Assembly: GCA_009746045.1 (NCBI GenBank)
Contig: RPFO01001034.1
Coordinates: forward strand, 58,501 to 122,500
Length of the DNA: 64,000 nt
Direction: 5' to 3'
Origin: Mesostigma viride
Taxonomy: Eukaryota > Streptophyta > Mesostigmatophyceae > Mesostigmatales > Mesostigmataceae
Shown here: one piece after another, positions 21,590 to 33,933 of the stretch
Position numbering within the stretch: the first letter of the stretch is position 1
Layout: each line of letters starts with the position of its first letter
The notes under the pieces: model-generated
Told to the model about the DNA's origin: nothing
The model's input: only the letters and a program-made list of their open reading frames with translations
Database searches by the model: none
Translations under genes and position numbers: made by a program

Positions 21590-21802
21590 CTACAGCACTG
21601 CTTGTTTATTACCCACGCCGAGTCTCCATTAATTCAACGTCTCCGTTAAACTTGACACGCGCTCCCGTTGGGGAGTCACGCCAGCACAATGATACAGAAG
21701 TGCCCTCCCTGTTGTTGGTTGCACACTGGGAACTAGGGGGCCCAGAGACACCCGTCTTCCCTCATGCCCGGAGCTGGCAAGCCATGCCGGCACAGCTGCA
21801 AC
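21590..21802. repeat. Short repeat with LINE-type 3' hairpin
   Basis: Contains GCTCCCGTTGGGGAGTCAC (21660-21678), the same hairpin as in the family-A tails, next to GTTGCACACTGGGAACT and CTTCCCTCATGCC, segments shared with 19565-19860 and 30290-30935. It may be a SINE-like unit that borrows a LINE 3' end. No coding content. Confidence 0.5.
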
Positions 21803-21810
21803 TTTAAACG

Positions 21811-23559
21811 CAGAGTGAGATCATACGCCGTATAATACGGTATAATACGGTATAATACGTAATACGCTGGCTTTTAGCGTATGATTTTTCATACGTAATA
21901 CGTTTTAGCGCATAATGACGTATAATACCGTATAATACCGTATAATGCCGTGTTTTCCGCGTTTTTTTTACGTTTTGCGCGGCTAGGATGCCAGAACGAC
22001 AGGGCAACGATTTGAAGCCACAGATTTCGTATCTCTACTATAAGTACTGACCCGTCTGAACTTTCACAATTCGACGCGATCTTATTTTGACATTGTGGTG
22101 CACAGTGCGCGCACCGTGCGGAGGTGGCCATGGCGACGTGCGTTCCGTTAAAATATGGCTAATCCGGCGGGCGACAGGCGAAAAAATTAAGCCGATGGTT
22201 AAAAGTGATGTTCTATTATGATGTTTCATAGCAAGATCTGCACTATTTGCAAATTCGCTGCCTTTGTTGGTACAGATTTGCACGGGGGTCTCATCCAACG
22301 TCAATTTGGCCGCGATGAATAATCTAGCATGTGTGCCTGCGACGGTAGAACTCGACATTCGTGGGTTATTTTGATGCAGCAAGAGCCGTTTAGTAACGGA
22401 CACCATGAAAATAACCTAAGCATCTTCGATCTGCGGCCATTTCCTGTCATTTCTAAAATGATTTCGTTCAGGCCTGCGCGATCCGCGGTTAATCCATCCA
22501 TGGCTGGCTGGCTTTTCTTGCGCGCCTGGGTAGGAAATAATGCCGGCCGTGGTACGTTGATTTGCCGCATGTCACCGCCCAGTCTGTTTGCGCTCTTAAT
22601 GAACCTGGCATGAAACTTTTTGCGCCGTTTCTGGGTTTTTCTTGCTATTTTGTTCTCCACTTGTTGCAGTTGTGCTATCAGATTTTCCGCAGCTTTCAAT
22701 GGTTTTCCTTACGCTGCGTATGCCATGCTTCCTAAAGCTACCCAGAATTGATCGGGCAGTTATCTGGCTTTGCTACGCTTCCTGTATGGAGGTTTTCACA
22801 CGGTAGACATTCTATATTGCGTAGTCAAGGACCCTAGCTGCCTGGGAGCGGCATCACCGTTGCAAGGAGCTGGCGAGCTCATAGACGCCTGTCATGCTCT
22901 TCAGCCTGCTGGAAAACAAGGTTGTTGTATGGAAGGTGAGAATATGTGAGTTACTTATCACATCCCCACCTGTTTAGCCTCCGTGGTTCCCCAACGGGGA
23001 CACGAGATTAATTAATATTAATTAATTAATTCAGTTAATTAATTAATTAATGCACACCACGAGTCACACACCTGTAGTCACATGCAGCTCAGTATATTCA
23101 CATAGCATCGCACCATGCAAACATACTACATGCATTAATTGTATACTACTGTAGTATTTGCGTGCATGCACAGCCACATATATATATTAAAATATATAAT
23201 TACTTGCATCAAAGTGAAGGCACCCAAGTAAACATAACCAATATAAAGCCACATATATACACATACACACAATTATGCATGCGCACGTTTACATTCTCAG
23301 TATTACATGCAATACATCGATCGTGTCCACAATATCCACCGTATAGAGTATAGCCGAGGGTAGGGCAACCTTGGATTATGTCCAAAACAGTGTTAAAAAC
23401 ATGTGGATTGATGGTGGGTGTCTTAAAATGTGTAAAATCAGAGTATTCTGAGTGTGTCCGTACGAAAACGTATAATACCGTATTATACCGTATTATACCG
23501 TATTATACATTATACTCCACCGTGACCGTATAACGCGTATAACGTACGATCTCACTCTG
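21811..23559. mobile_element. Non-autonomous hAT-like DNA transposon
   Basis: Terminal inverted repeats start CAGAGTGAGATC (left, 21811) and end GATCTCACTCTG (right, 23559); about 16 of the first 17 bp match. An 8-bp target duplication TTTAAACG lies at 21803-21810 and 23560-23567. The 8-bp duplication and CAG-starting ends are hAT hallmarks. Subterminal iterons TATAATACGG/TATAATACCG occur at about 21835-21955 and 23470-23515. Open frames on the minus strand inside (22038-22699) show no recognisable transposase. A LINE-like hairpin and (TTAA)n tail at about 22985-23052 marks a further insertion within it. Confidence 0.75.
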
Positions 23560-23819
23560 TTTAAACGACTCGCCGGGGAGGAGAGTCGGGCATAACTGTG
23601 GGTGCACTAATCACTAATCGGATGAAATGTACGTAGGTGACATGCATGTCGGGGCATTGTCTGGCACAATGAAACTGAAGACTGAACATGTGCGGGTAGA
23701 TATGTGCGTGCGCAATGATAGGCTAGCTGAACCAGTCACTTAAGGTAGCCGGTATAGTATGCGAAGCCATAATACACCGGGCTGGATCGATGAATGGGAA
23801 GCCATTCATACATCCTTGG

Positions 23820-24111
23820 CCCTCGCGACGTTTACAACGTAAGCACATTGCTAGCAGATAGCGACCACAGCTACCGGGTGGATGAGCTTGCTGCCTTTTG
23901 CATTGCAAATTGTGTGTCGATCTATTCTATAGGCGTGCATGCAGGAGCATCGTCGCACGGTGCCTAATGGCACGGTGCTCACTGATCGCCTGTCAGGCGG
24001 TTGTCGTTTTTACTTTGCTGGCAGTGGGACGCCAGGCCAACGTGGCATTGGTCACCTTTTGTGTTCGCCGCTCAGTGGCAGCTGCCAGCCTCAGCACGCT
24101 TAATTAAGTCT
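23820..24111 (+). pseudogene. LINE C ORF2, endonuclease N-terminal part
   Basis: Frame-shifted remnants read VYNVSTLLAD, YRVDELAAFCIANC, MQEHRRTVPNG and DRLSGGCRF, then GSGTPGQRGIGHLLCSPLSGS. They correspond to FNVRTLPADP, RVDELIALCADNK, VQEHRRTVD and DDLRAGWRFHYGGG in the family A endonuclease. The E of QEHRR is the expected catalytic glutamate of APE-type endonucleases. Cut at 24111 by the TTAA element. Confidence 0.7.
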
Positions 24112-24115
24112 TTAA

Positions 24116-25871
24116 CCCTTAAACCGTAGCAACTCAGACTCCTAAAAAACGGACTGAGTTGCACATCTTTGCACATTTGTTGTGTATGGCCCAAAAACAA
24201 TTTCTGGCCACCCCTTGGTACCAAGCATGCATTTATGTTGAATTTCTTTGGGGACATGTCACCGGTCCCATATCTATGACTTTTGGGTGCTATAAATAGC
24301 ACCAACCCCAGGGGGGTGCGGAAAAATGGGGTTTGAGGCATACATCATGCAATATATGGACCACTTATTATACAAATTATAATTAGGCCCTGGAATTTCA
24401 AAGGCAGTTACTTTATATCACAGGCATGCCATCAATGCATTCACAACATGACATGCCACAGAACTGCACAAGCTAGCTAGCAAAAAGCCCAAAGTTGCTC
24501 AGTCCGAGGATAGGACTGAGTTTTTTGGGGGGGCGGGGGGCTAGCACTACCGTTTTGGTTTCCTATCCCAATGTGGCGTAAAACATCATAGGCCTGGCCA
24601 CACATGCATCCTCCTCCAACACATTTCCAGCATATAAAACAGCAGCTCATGCTATATAATACTGTAAATCTAGTGGCAGCCATTGGGCATAAAGCACGCG
24701 TAGAAGGCACATGCAAGGAGCTTATTGCCAACGTACCCTATACGCTACAAACAACTTCAAAATACAAGGAAAAAGGAAAGAAACAAATATAGCAACTTGC
24801 TGATGCTTCGATGCAAGCAGATCCCAGGCACTCTCTATGTACGTCTCTAACACACAGCAAACACACAAAAAGAAGGCGGACTTGGCCAGCATGCATATGC
24901 CTAGAACTGGGCAGAAAAACACTCGCCCTGAGTTGTTTAAGCAACGGAAAGCATCGTATCATCACACTGAACATTATTACAAACGATATCTGTCGTTATA
25001 CCGACATTCATGTTGTAGCATACGCTATAAAAGCAGTGGAAACTCGTCCAAAATCTGGCCGAGGTAACATTACTACCCAACCATCACAAGCCTATGCACA
25101 GAAGCAATAAAACAACAAAAAGACAGTCATAAAGCCTCGATAATAGCCCCGAGACTGGTATCGAAACAATATATGACACATACGTACGCGGTCACTGAGA
25201 TGTCCATGATAAAAGGCTAAAACGTACCTCAGGGTCGAAACCGCAGATTACTACCTTGTTTGCAGGAGCTACCACGCCCACCCCATGAATTAACGTAGCC
25301 GCAAGCATGTCCTGGCCGCCATTGATGGTCAACTGTGCTAGGAACGACGTAACTAACTCATCCATGCGCAAAAATCCAAACATTTTCTGCCGAGCAACAA
25401 GTACAGCTTGCACTGTCATCGCCTGGCCGCTCACGCGATTTGCTGCGCCGCCACATAACATCGAGACATATCTAGGCATTTGTAAATTTTGCATGGCTAC
25501 GCATATAGCATTTACAAGACCTAGGGATGATGCCTACAAAGTTTTAGTCGAATACGTCATGCAAGCCATGGTCTCGCCCCAGTCAGTTGTTTGTGCCACC
25601 ATAGCCGCGGACGTGAATATAATTTTTATTCACGTCGTCCTCGTTTGGCGATGGTACCCCCCCTACTTTCCTTGACCGTAGGTTCCTGTCTAGGTGTCCA
25701 AAAGTAGTAAACCAGGGGTGTACGTGAAAGTACAAATCTAGAGTAGATCTAAAAGCTGCATGGTCCAGTCAGAATCTTTAAAAGTTTGCTAGCATCTGAG
25801 CCAGTTCTGCCACAAACTCGGACTGAGAAAAACTCAGTCAGGTGCAAAACGGACCGAGTACGGTTTAAGGG
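24116..25871. mobile_element. TTAA-flanked DNA transposon, copy 1 (piggyBac- or Kolobok-like)
   Basis: Ends CCCTTAAACCGTA (24116) and TACGGTTTAAGGG (25871), flanked on both sides by TTAA (24112-24115, 25872-25875). The insertion is confirmed independently: the LINE C endonuclease frame stops at 24111 and resumes at 25876 with TPRLMVAHFTSVEGW, matching the uninterrupted family A sequence. Inverted CTCAGTCC/GGACTGAG motifs occur near both ends and at about 24497-24522. No transposase-like ORF was recognised; at 1,756 bp it is probably non-autonomous. Confidence 0.75.
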
Positions 25872-25875
25872 TTAA

Positions 25876-28725
25876 CCCCACGCCTTATGGTGGCACATTT
25901 CACCTCAGTTGAGGGGTGGTCTAAGCATTACCTTACGGTTGGAGTGGGTAACCGCCCCCCACGGTAGTGCATGGTCTAGACCCCAGTTGGAACGCCAGAA
26001 GTTCTTCGAGGACTTGCATAGCCTTGGCCTTTGATTGCCGGGGGCCACCCCGGCCCGCCACTTCTTGGTTATGCAGCTTACGGCCACCTGCTCCACGCGG
26101 CAACGCCACGCTCCCTGTGGGCACTGCTGGCAGTCGCTTTGCACCTGCCGGCACGGCTGCTAAGTGCTAACGACAACGGCCTCCTTTGTTCTCTGCCTTT
26201 TTGCGGCCGGATCGCGGGATGGTTGCTGTCAACCGACTGCCACTTCCAACGTCCCTCACAGGACTAGTGGGTCACTTTTCGGGGCCCTAACGACCGTCAG
26301 CCGGCCTGTCTGGACTACGTGGTGGTACGGCAGCCCAGGTGCACTTCGGTTCTGGATACCCAAGTGTTTGACCAACCCATGGTGTGCTCTGCCGGTTGGT
26401 GCATGCGACCATTCGGCTCCGGTTCCAAGCCACCAAGCGCCGCACCCAAGTGGCCCGTCCCGTGACTGCCGCCGGGTCTGCACTACGCCCGGTCCGTGGG
26501 GATCCTGAGGACTGGACGGAGGCCGAGTGACGAGCTGAACAGGTGCCGACAGGCATACGTGGCGGCCCTGGACGCCCAGGCGGACGTCGACGCACTAGCT
26601 GGCCCAGGGTGCTCCCAACGCTGCCATTTTTGCGGGCTTTGCGGCCCGCGCCCCCGCGTTGCTGGCCGGGCGGCCCGGCACCTAGATGCCGGTCATGCCC
26701 CGCCGACGCCTCGGCCTGCTCTACTGCCAGGACCCCAAGGTCTTGGCCGCCCGGCATGCACCGCCTCAAGCGTAACCAGGACCCGCTGCTAAACTAACCG
26801 GTGCTCAAGGCCACCCTTGTGCGTGGAGGCCGCCTATACGCATATATGCTCATGACGCGGAGGCGGCCTGCATTGCATCGCGGATGCCAAGGCCTGCCAA
26901 GCAGCCTCCCAACCAGGGCAAGGACATGTGGTACCACCTCGACCGGCTCGGCGGCCTTGGCCCCCCCGCCGCCTGCACCCCCAGCTCCTCGGCTGCGGAC
27001 TATACCAAGTCCCCGCCTTGATCAAAGGAGGGCTGCCTTGCCACCATGCAACGACGTCGTCCCGACCCCTTCACTTTGGAGGAATTGGACGGCGCCCTTG
27101 CTCGCCTGCGGTACGACGCGGCGGTCGGTGCCGACCACTGCCTATCGGCTGAGCTGCTGAAGACCCCTGACCCGGCGCGGTGCGGCGGGAGCTTCTGCTG
27201 GCATTCTGCAACCATGTCCTGCTCTCTGATGAGCCTCCGCCTGATAAGTAGCAGACGGCCATGCATCCGAGTCATGCTGTACTAAGAAGGGCTCTGCTGC
27301 CGACCCCGGTAACTATATTTTTGTGTCTGCCTCCAGTCTGAGCGCCGCGCTGAAGCCCTGGTCTTCATGCGCATGCATGATGCTGCACAGGCTCCGCGCG
27401 CCGCACTGGACCCGCACCTGCATGGGTGAGTCTCAGATAGGTTGCCGACGTGGTCGTAACACTCAGTCATGGCTGTATTTGTCGCGCGCCGGCTGATGGA
27501 GGAGGGCCGGTGTGTTGCCTTTGCCCTGACGGTTTGCCCCAGGCTGCATGGTCTTCATTTTTGTTGACTATATCAAGGCCTTTTTTGACACGGTCCTCTG
27601 GGATCGAGGCTCTTTGGGCCATCCTGCATGGCTTGATCTGGATCGTGCCGGTGTACCACCCGCGTTTATTCGCCATTCGTCGGTTTGCCATTCGTCGGTT
27701 GTATGAGGGCTCACAGGCAGCATGGTGCGGACTGCGAAAGGCACCACCCCACCATTCCCCCTTCACCACGGGGTGTGTCTCCTGTCCCGGCCCCATATCT
27801 GTTCATTATTGTCGTGGATCGATCACGTCATGCGACATGCACGTGCGCGCTTTACTGCTCTTAAGGGGTTCGAGCGCGGCCCGCCGGCTTGGACATCTTT
27901 AGTGAACGAGCGCGAACACGACGGGGGTGGCCCTGGTAATACCGCCTGTCCGCGAGCTGATGTATGCGGATGATACCACCCGGCTCATCGGGCGCCCCGA
28001 GCACATTCAGACCTGGCTGCATGGACTGTCTGGGCTTAGAGGCGTGGGCGGTGGGGTTGGAGATTAGTGTCAAAACTGAGGCGATGGTGATTGGGGCTAC
28101 CAGCTCCCCGCCGAGGCCCCGGCCGGCTGCTAGACGGGACCGGCGGAGGTCCCGTTCGATTCCGTGACCGCTTCAAACTGCTGGGGAGCATGCTCCCCGA
28201 TACCGGCGACAATGTGGAGATCCGCATCGGCCCGGCCTGGGCTAGGCTTCGTTCGCTCAAAACCTACGTACTGGCACTCGTAGGACCTGGGCGAGCCAGA
28301 GCACCGCAAGCGAATCCTCTTCAACGTCCTGGTTCTTAGGGTGCTTACGTATGGCGCCGGGGCATGGACACTCACGGACACACTGGCCACCAAGCTGGAC
28401 GGCATGGTTCACAGGATGCTTCGACAGGTTAAAAAAAAAAAAAAAAAAAAAAAGGGTTTTCCACACATAGGTTGACATTAGAGTCTTCGTATCAGGGTAT
28501 GCCTCGCATTTCGGACGAGATTAGGCAGCGTAGGATAGCATTTGTAGGGCATCTTGCTCGCATCAGTCAGGTAGACACCGCCCTTGGTCTGGCCGGCCCC
28601 CGGCCAGTGGTTTGGCCAACCAGGGCGGCATATCCTGACCTGGCCTGGCCCCAAGGCATTCCTAGAAAGCTGGGTAAAGCTGCCATGAACTACACACAGA
28701 TGTTGCTGGCTGACCTAGAGGTCCC
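25876..28725 (+). pseudogene. LINE C ORF2: endonuclease C-terminus and reverse transcriptase
   Basis: Continues the endonuclease: PARHFLVM, GNATLPVGTAG, GPNDRQPACLDYVVVRQP. The reverse transcriptase follows in broken frames: ALARLRYDAAVGADH (27080s), FVDYIKAFFDTVLW (27560s), APYLFIIVVDR (27790s), MYADDTT (27961; the YADD catalytic motif), LDGMVHRMLRQ (28400s). About 22 consecutive A at 28431-28453 interrupt the C-terminal region. Many stops and shifts: non-functional. Confidence 0.65.
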
Positions 28726-29386
28726 AGCTCAGTTTGAACACCGCATTCACGCCGAGGCGGTGAAGGACATTGCCGCCAAGCCAGCCCCGGCTGGCCTGGC
28801 CGGCGATGCTCCTCCCATCACCACCTGGGCGGACCTGCTTAAGCAACACACCACCTCCACCACCTCCGCCGTCGCAGCCCAGCTCCAACGGCAGACGCTT
28901 GACCTCCGCGAGGAGGCCGAGCTCGCCAAGCGTAGCCTCAACGTCATTGTCAAGAACCTCAAGATGGAGGAAGGTGAGAATTCCGAGACGCTTGCGCGTG
29001 CTTTTGAGAGAGAAATCCTTGATCGCATGGGCCTTACTGGTGAGATCGAGCTGGCCGCCCACCGCCTTCCCCGCGCGCGGGGTAAGGCCGGGCCGCCCCC
29101 GCTCCTTCTCACCTTTAAGACCCCGGCGGACAAGATTTCCTTTCTCAGACGCCGCAAGCGGCTCGAGAAGACTCTCTTCACCCTTGACGACGACTTGACC
29201 CTGGCGCAGCAACAACGGCGACGGGAGCTATGGCCGACCTACCTCCAGCTCCGGCAGACCAAGGCGGGGCAGCCGGTGTACTGGACGGGGGGCGGCCATC
29301 TACGTCGGCCACAAGCCCTGGCAGGCGACCCCCGCGCCGGGCCCCAGCGACTCCAGACGCCCCAGCTTAGGGGAATACAGCAGTAG
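28472..29386 (+). pseudogene. Chimeric open frame: LINE C ORF2 C-terminus joined to RRM-type ORF1
   Basis: A 304-residue open frame. Residues up to about 85 are the ORF2 C-terminus (RRIAFVGHLARISQVDT, matching RRLQLVGHLARTNQVDT in family A). From there it is the RRM-type ORF1 of the element inserted at 28726: TWADLLKQHTTST, RSLNVIVKNL, HRLPRARGKAGPPPLLLTF, DKISFLRRRKRL, TLDDDLTLAQQQRRRELWPT. The junction is in frame by chance. ORF1 of this type resembles L1 ORF1p (RRM plus C-terminal domain). Whether the fusion is expressed is unknown. Confidence 0.65.
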
Positions 29387-29820
29387 TAGTGTAGAATAGA
29401 TAGACCGTGGCCATGTACATGTACGCCTCCTAGAGGCACTATCCCAGCTAAGCCACGCGCTTTATTTACTCATGTACATGTGTGCCTATGATGCGCCACA
29501 CTCAAGACGATGCCTAGCTTTATTTAGTTATGTTGTGCCCATGCAGGGAGTAACTCTCTGCTGAGACGCCATGCCCTAGCTTCTTTGTACTAGCTATGCT
29601 GATCTTCCCCCCCATGACAGGCTCCCCCCTTCGCTGGGCATAGCTTGAAGATCATGGGGATGCAAGTGCCCTGGTGCACCTAGAGCAAGGGTCCTTTACA
29701 TCCCCACCCTTGCAGGAAGTAGCTTAGGATGTATGATAGGCCATATGCCCCCTCTCAAGGGCTATGTGCTACATATACTCCCAACGGAGTTATGTTACAA
29801 TTCAATTCAATTCAATTCAC
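28726..29820 (+). mobile_element. ORF1-only retroelement, 5'-truncated copy
   Basis: Begins inside ORF1 and runs through its stop (29386) directly into a 3' UTR with the hairpin ACTCCCAACGGAGT (29777-29790) and an (ATTCA)n tail; no endonuclease or reverse transcriptase lies between. A short possible duplication TCCC occurs at 28722-28725 and 29821-29824. After it the host LINE C ORF2 C-terminus resumes (MQNKKRWQKIVQAHTPAPVRG). The last 45 bp are nearly identical to the LINE C 3' end at 30052-30100. Confidence 0.7.
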
Positions 29821-30115
29821 TCCCTCTCTCTTGCTTGGACTGCTATGCAGAACAAGAAGAGGTGGCAGAAGATTGTCCAGGCTCACACGCCAGCCCCTGT
29901 ACGTGGGCAAGCTAGCCCCCTCCCCCCAAGCGGAAGGGGCGCTTTTCTGAGTAGAGTAGCTAGGGTTTTCTAGACTAGATTAGCTTAGAGTAAGCTTAGT
30001 TCGGTTCCGCGGCTTCGCCCACCTCCATCCATCCTGGCAGCAAGGAATTAATATGTGCTACATGATCTCCCAACGGAGTCATGTTATAATTTAATTTAAT
30101 TTAATTTAATACACA

Positions 30116-31514
30116 GGGCTGCAAATTGGCCAAGCAAGTGGTAGGGCATACAGCAGGCATCACGCAAACCTATATCTGAAACTAGTGTAGACATCATGAA
30201 TCGATCCTGCAGGTCACATGGGTGGATTCACCCATAGCTTGCTGTTGCACGTCTCCATAGCTAGCAATGCATGTAATGCTCACACGGGTCATATTGCACC
30301 CACATGCAGGGGATGCCGGATCGCGTTTCGACGGGTCCGACTGTGCACCCTGTGGCATTAATTAATTAATTAATTAAACTCGTGCTCCCGTTGGGGAGTC
30401 ACGGAGCACCGAAGTGCTTTTAATCCCTGTGTGTGCACTACAGGAGAAAGGGCAGAGACCCCCAGTCTCCTTCATGCCAAATGCATGCCCCAGCTGCATT
30501 CGGGCGCGCTAGCTAAACGGACACGCTAACGATCCGGCAGTCTGTGGGTGCAATAAGACCCATGTGAGCATATCATAGCAAGGAGCGTGGGCAAGTAATC
30601 TGAACATAGCCAGGGCGTAGCATGGCTGTACTAGGACTAGGCTAAGGCTATGGCTGGTTGTGTACCGTGCGTTGGCGGCACGTGACTAGGTGTGTTGGCA
30701 CAGCTAGGCAACATTCTAGGCATGGCTGCCTTAGCGGCAGTGACGCCAATGGTTACAAGCTAGGGCTATTGCTAGTCTAGCCCGCTGGGGGCGTCCACAT
30801 CTTGTGGTTGATCCCTGTGGCATGCCTGCATTTGGCATGAGGGAAAGGGGGGGGGTTCTGCCCCCCTGCCCGCTGTGCACACTCAGGGATTAAAAGCACT
30901 CCGTGACTCCCCGACGGGAGCACATATGTAATTAATATAATGAGTCTCATGCATGTTACACAGTTGATAATTTCATGCACATGCACATGTTCCGGCCGGT
31001 CATGAGTGCCGGCCTATATGTAGCTGTGTGCATGGTCCAGCTGACTGGAGCACTTGTGCTATCAATAACTCATGCAAGAACTTGACATATTCTTGAATGA
31101 TTGCAGGGCTATATTGTACTCTATACACCCCCCTATGAGTTAATCTACCACGTCCCTTCAGTCTTGGGATGCGACAGAGTCTAGTTCAGTTCGCTCAGGC
31201 TTGACATTCAAGTAGGACCTGGCGATCAGTCGTCAGTGCCACCTTTGAACGCGTGCACAAGACAGGCTTGTTTCCGGGTAAGGAAGAAGTGGCAATCCAT
31301 TTACTTGCCAACACAAAAGCATGCCAACATAACATTGCCGAGGCATGCCGACATTCAATACATTAGTTGTCTCACATAATGTATAGTGCACAGTTACACT
31401 TTAAGGCATGAAGGATGGCAGACGAAGGTAAGCTGTGGGCTGTCTCCGCAATTGGCGGTAGCAAAAGCTTTAAATTATATTTAGTACAACACAACAAAAA
31501 AATAGTTGGATATT
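30116..31514. repeat. Repeat-rich spacer with inverted LINE-tail repeats
   Basis: No gene seen. Two copies of one repeat lie in opposite orientation: about 30290-30485 (TTAA array, hairpin GTGCTCCCGTTGGGGAGTCAC at 30382, GCTTTTAATCCCTG) and about 30820-30935 (GCACACTCAGGGATTAAAAG, hairpin GTGACTCCCCGACGGGAGCAC at 30903). The remainder is unremarkable AT-richer sequence ending in the 3' flank of the Hook-like gene. Confidence 0.55.
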
Positions 31515-33902
31515 CTACAACCCTGGAGGGTACTCCCCAGGTATGGCACTGGCAGTGCGCGGCGTCATAGGCAGCGGTGGGGTCATCATCCCCGTACTGG
31601 CGGGGGTCATAGTGCCAGGTGTGTACATCCCCTTGCGCAGCGACGCCAGCAGCACGGATTTCTGCTGCTCTTGCATGACGGGGCCCACGGCCGCGGCGGT
31701 GCGCCGCTCTTGCACGGTGCGGCGCTGGAGCTCGACCACAGCGTCGAAGAAGGCGGAGGACAGCATCTTGATCTCGCGATCTGCCATTGCCTTGGCCTCC
31801 TCCTTGGACCTGTGGCGCAGGCAGGGTGAGCAATTCACGGCAAACCAGCAACATTTTAGGGCCCAGCATACTAGGCCTATTAAGTGCACACGCTTAATGG
31901 ACGTGGCCAAACGCCACACCACACAGTGCTGTCAAGTCATCCTTGGTGGGATCAACACGCTGCATGCCATGTGACCACATCTCTTGGGGGCAAGCTAGGT
32001 TGGGACAACTCAGAACGTCGCAGCGACAGCAGTAAACGACTGGAGCAAAGTGCCACGCTACATGGTTGAAGGGCAAAATACCACAACGAGTTCCTAGCCT
32101 CAAGGGATGACCGGGACGTCCACAGATCATACAGGGTTGATGACATCCACACAGCAACGCTCTTACGCTTCGACAACTAAGTAACAGGAAGTGCCATGGG
32201 GAAAATCACAAGGCAAGGGGTCAGCAAATGGAAATGAGGGTGGGTGAGAGCGTTGACGTTTGCTAGTAACGAGTGGACTTCCTAGTGAGCCTCCCTATCG
32301 CCATGCCTGCCCTGCCCACCCACTTGCGCAGCCGCACGATCTCATTGTCCTGCTGGCTGATTCGCTTCTCGATGATGTCCTTCTCGCTCTGCCACAGCTC
32401 CTTGATCCGCTCGTCCAGACGCTCGTTCTCGCGCTCTTTGTCCTCCCGCCGCTGCGTGGAGGCAAGCCCGGGAGGGGGGGAGACAAAGGGGGAAGCGCGG
32501 GATGGAGAAGAGGCCGGGAAGGGGGGAGGGAGAAAAGCACCACAGTGAAGTGAGAAGCTAGAAGGGGAAAACGAAGGAAGCGTACTATAGAAGTACATAT
32601 CTTCGAAGTTTTCTTAATACTTGTAGTTCATGGAACAAACAGCAAGTCGCGTGGCTTTCGTTTGATAGAGTGTCTTCCCCTTTACACATTCCCACAGTAG
32701 ACACGCTTCTGTACATGCACACCCTTTGTACATAGCCTGCATATGACATAGTTGTACAGAGTAGCGCCCCTTCTACAACCTTATGCTGGTAGCGCATGCC
32801 CCTCACCTTGAGCTCCATCTCGTCGATGTGTGTCTTGGCGGCGCGCAAATAGTGCTCCTGCTTGCGTAGCTGCGCCTCCAGCTCCGCGATCTGGCGCACG
32901 CGACCGCCACAGGGGAAATAACACAAAGGGAGAGATTGAGCTGCGTGAGTGTCAAGGGGAGTGGGGAAGAATTGGGGCCATCTGGGAAAAAAGGACATCT
33001 GTTGGGTGGATGCGCGTAGGGTGAGAGGGCAAGGCTAAAGGACAAACTTTGAAACAATATTGACAAAATAAATACACTTCCTTTGACTTCCACCGATTGG
33101 TAGCCCACAAAGCTATGTCTATGTCTTTCATCCATCCGCCCCTGCCCCGTCTCAAACCCCTGCCCCACCCACCTCGTCGTCGCGTTTGCGTATCTCCTGC
33201 GCCTGCCGCTCCATCACGGGGATGCCGCCCGCTTCTTGCAGCTGCAACGCGTGCAGCGCCTCGGCCGCCGCCTTGCGAGCGGTCTCCTCCTCCGCCAACC
33301 TGGGTGCGGGTGCTCGTTGATACAGGCATGTTGTTCAATTAACAATTGTTGCTCACACCATCCTATGCCGATCACGACACAGGATCGATTGCATACTATT
33401 GAGATGGCAATAAGTGCATTGGCTTATCGACTCGAAACTGAAAGAGAATGAAAAAGTAGTCGGACCACAAAATTTACTTGTTCATGAGCCACCAACTGCG
33501 CCGAAGCTCACCTTCTCTGCAGCTCCCTGCACTGCTCCTCTCGCTCGGTGACCTTGGACCCCATGAGTGCCTCCACGCGCGCCGTCTCGCGTCTGGCCTC
33601 CTCCTGCACGTCCCGCAGCCGCACCTCCAGCGCCGACAGTTGCTTCTCCTGCTCACGGCACAAGGGGGCGGAGGAGGTGGGATAGCATGGGCATTATCTA
33701 GGGATAGCAAGGACAATAACGGCAGGATACTACCTAGTGAGATAGCACGAAGGAGATAGCACGTAAGGAGTGAGTGGATTGGTAGGAAGCCTGACTAGGA
33801 TTTAAGGCTATGGCTGACCTCCTTCATGCCGCCCGCCTATGCCTGCTAGCTGCTACGTTCTGCCGGCTACTTCTAGCCCCCCCTCCTACCTTCTGATTCC
33901 TG

Positions 33903-33933
<31 letters not shown>

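Larger units (their letters stand above)
20090..30115 (+). mobile_element. LINE family C, decayed copy broken by nested insertions
   Basis: The pieces of one LINE lie in order on the plus strand: the upstream ORFs (20100-21360), endonuclease start (23820-24111), rest of endonuclease plus reverse transcriptase (25876-28725), ORF2 C-terminus (29821 on) and a 3' end with the hairpin CTCCCAACGGAG and a (TTTAA)n tail (30062-30115). Insertions: hAT-like 21811-23559, TTAA element 24116-25871, ORF1-only element 28726-29820. The 5' boundary is not seen. The pieces are ordered by alignment to the minus-strand family A copy at 59-64 kb. Confidence 0.7.

Noticed and set aside
22038-22699. Minus-strand frames inside the hAT-like element
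   Set aside because: No transposase motif is recognisable and neither frame spans the element.
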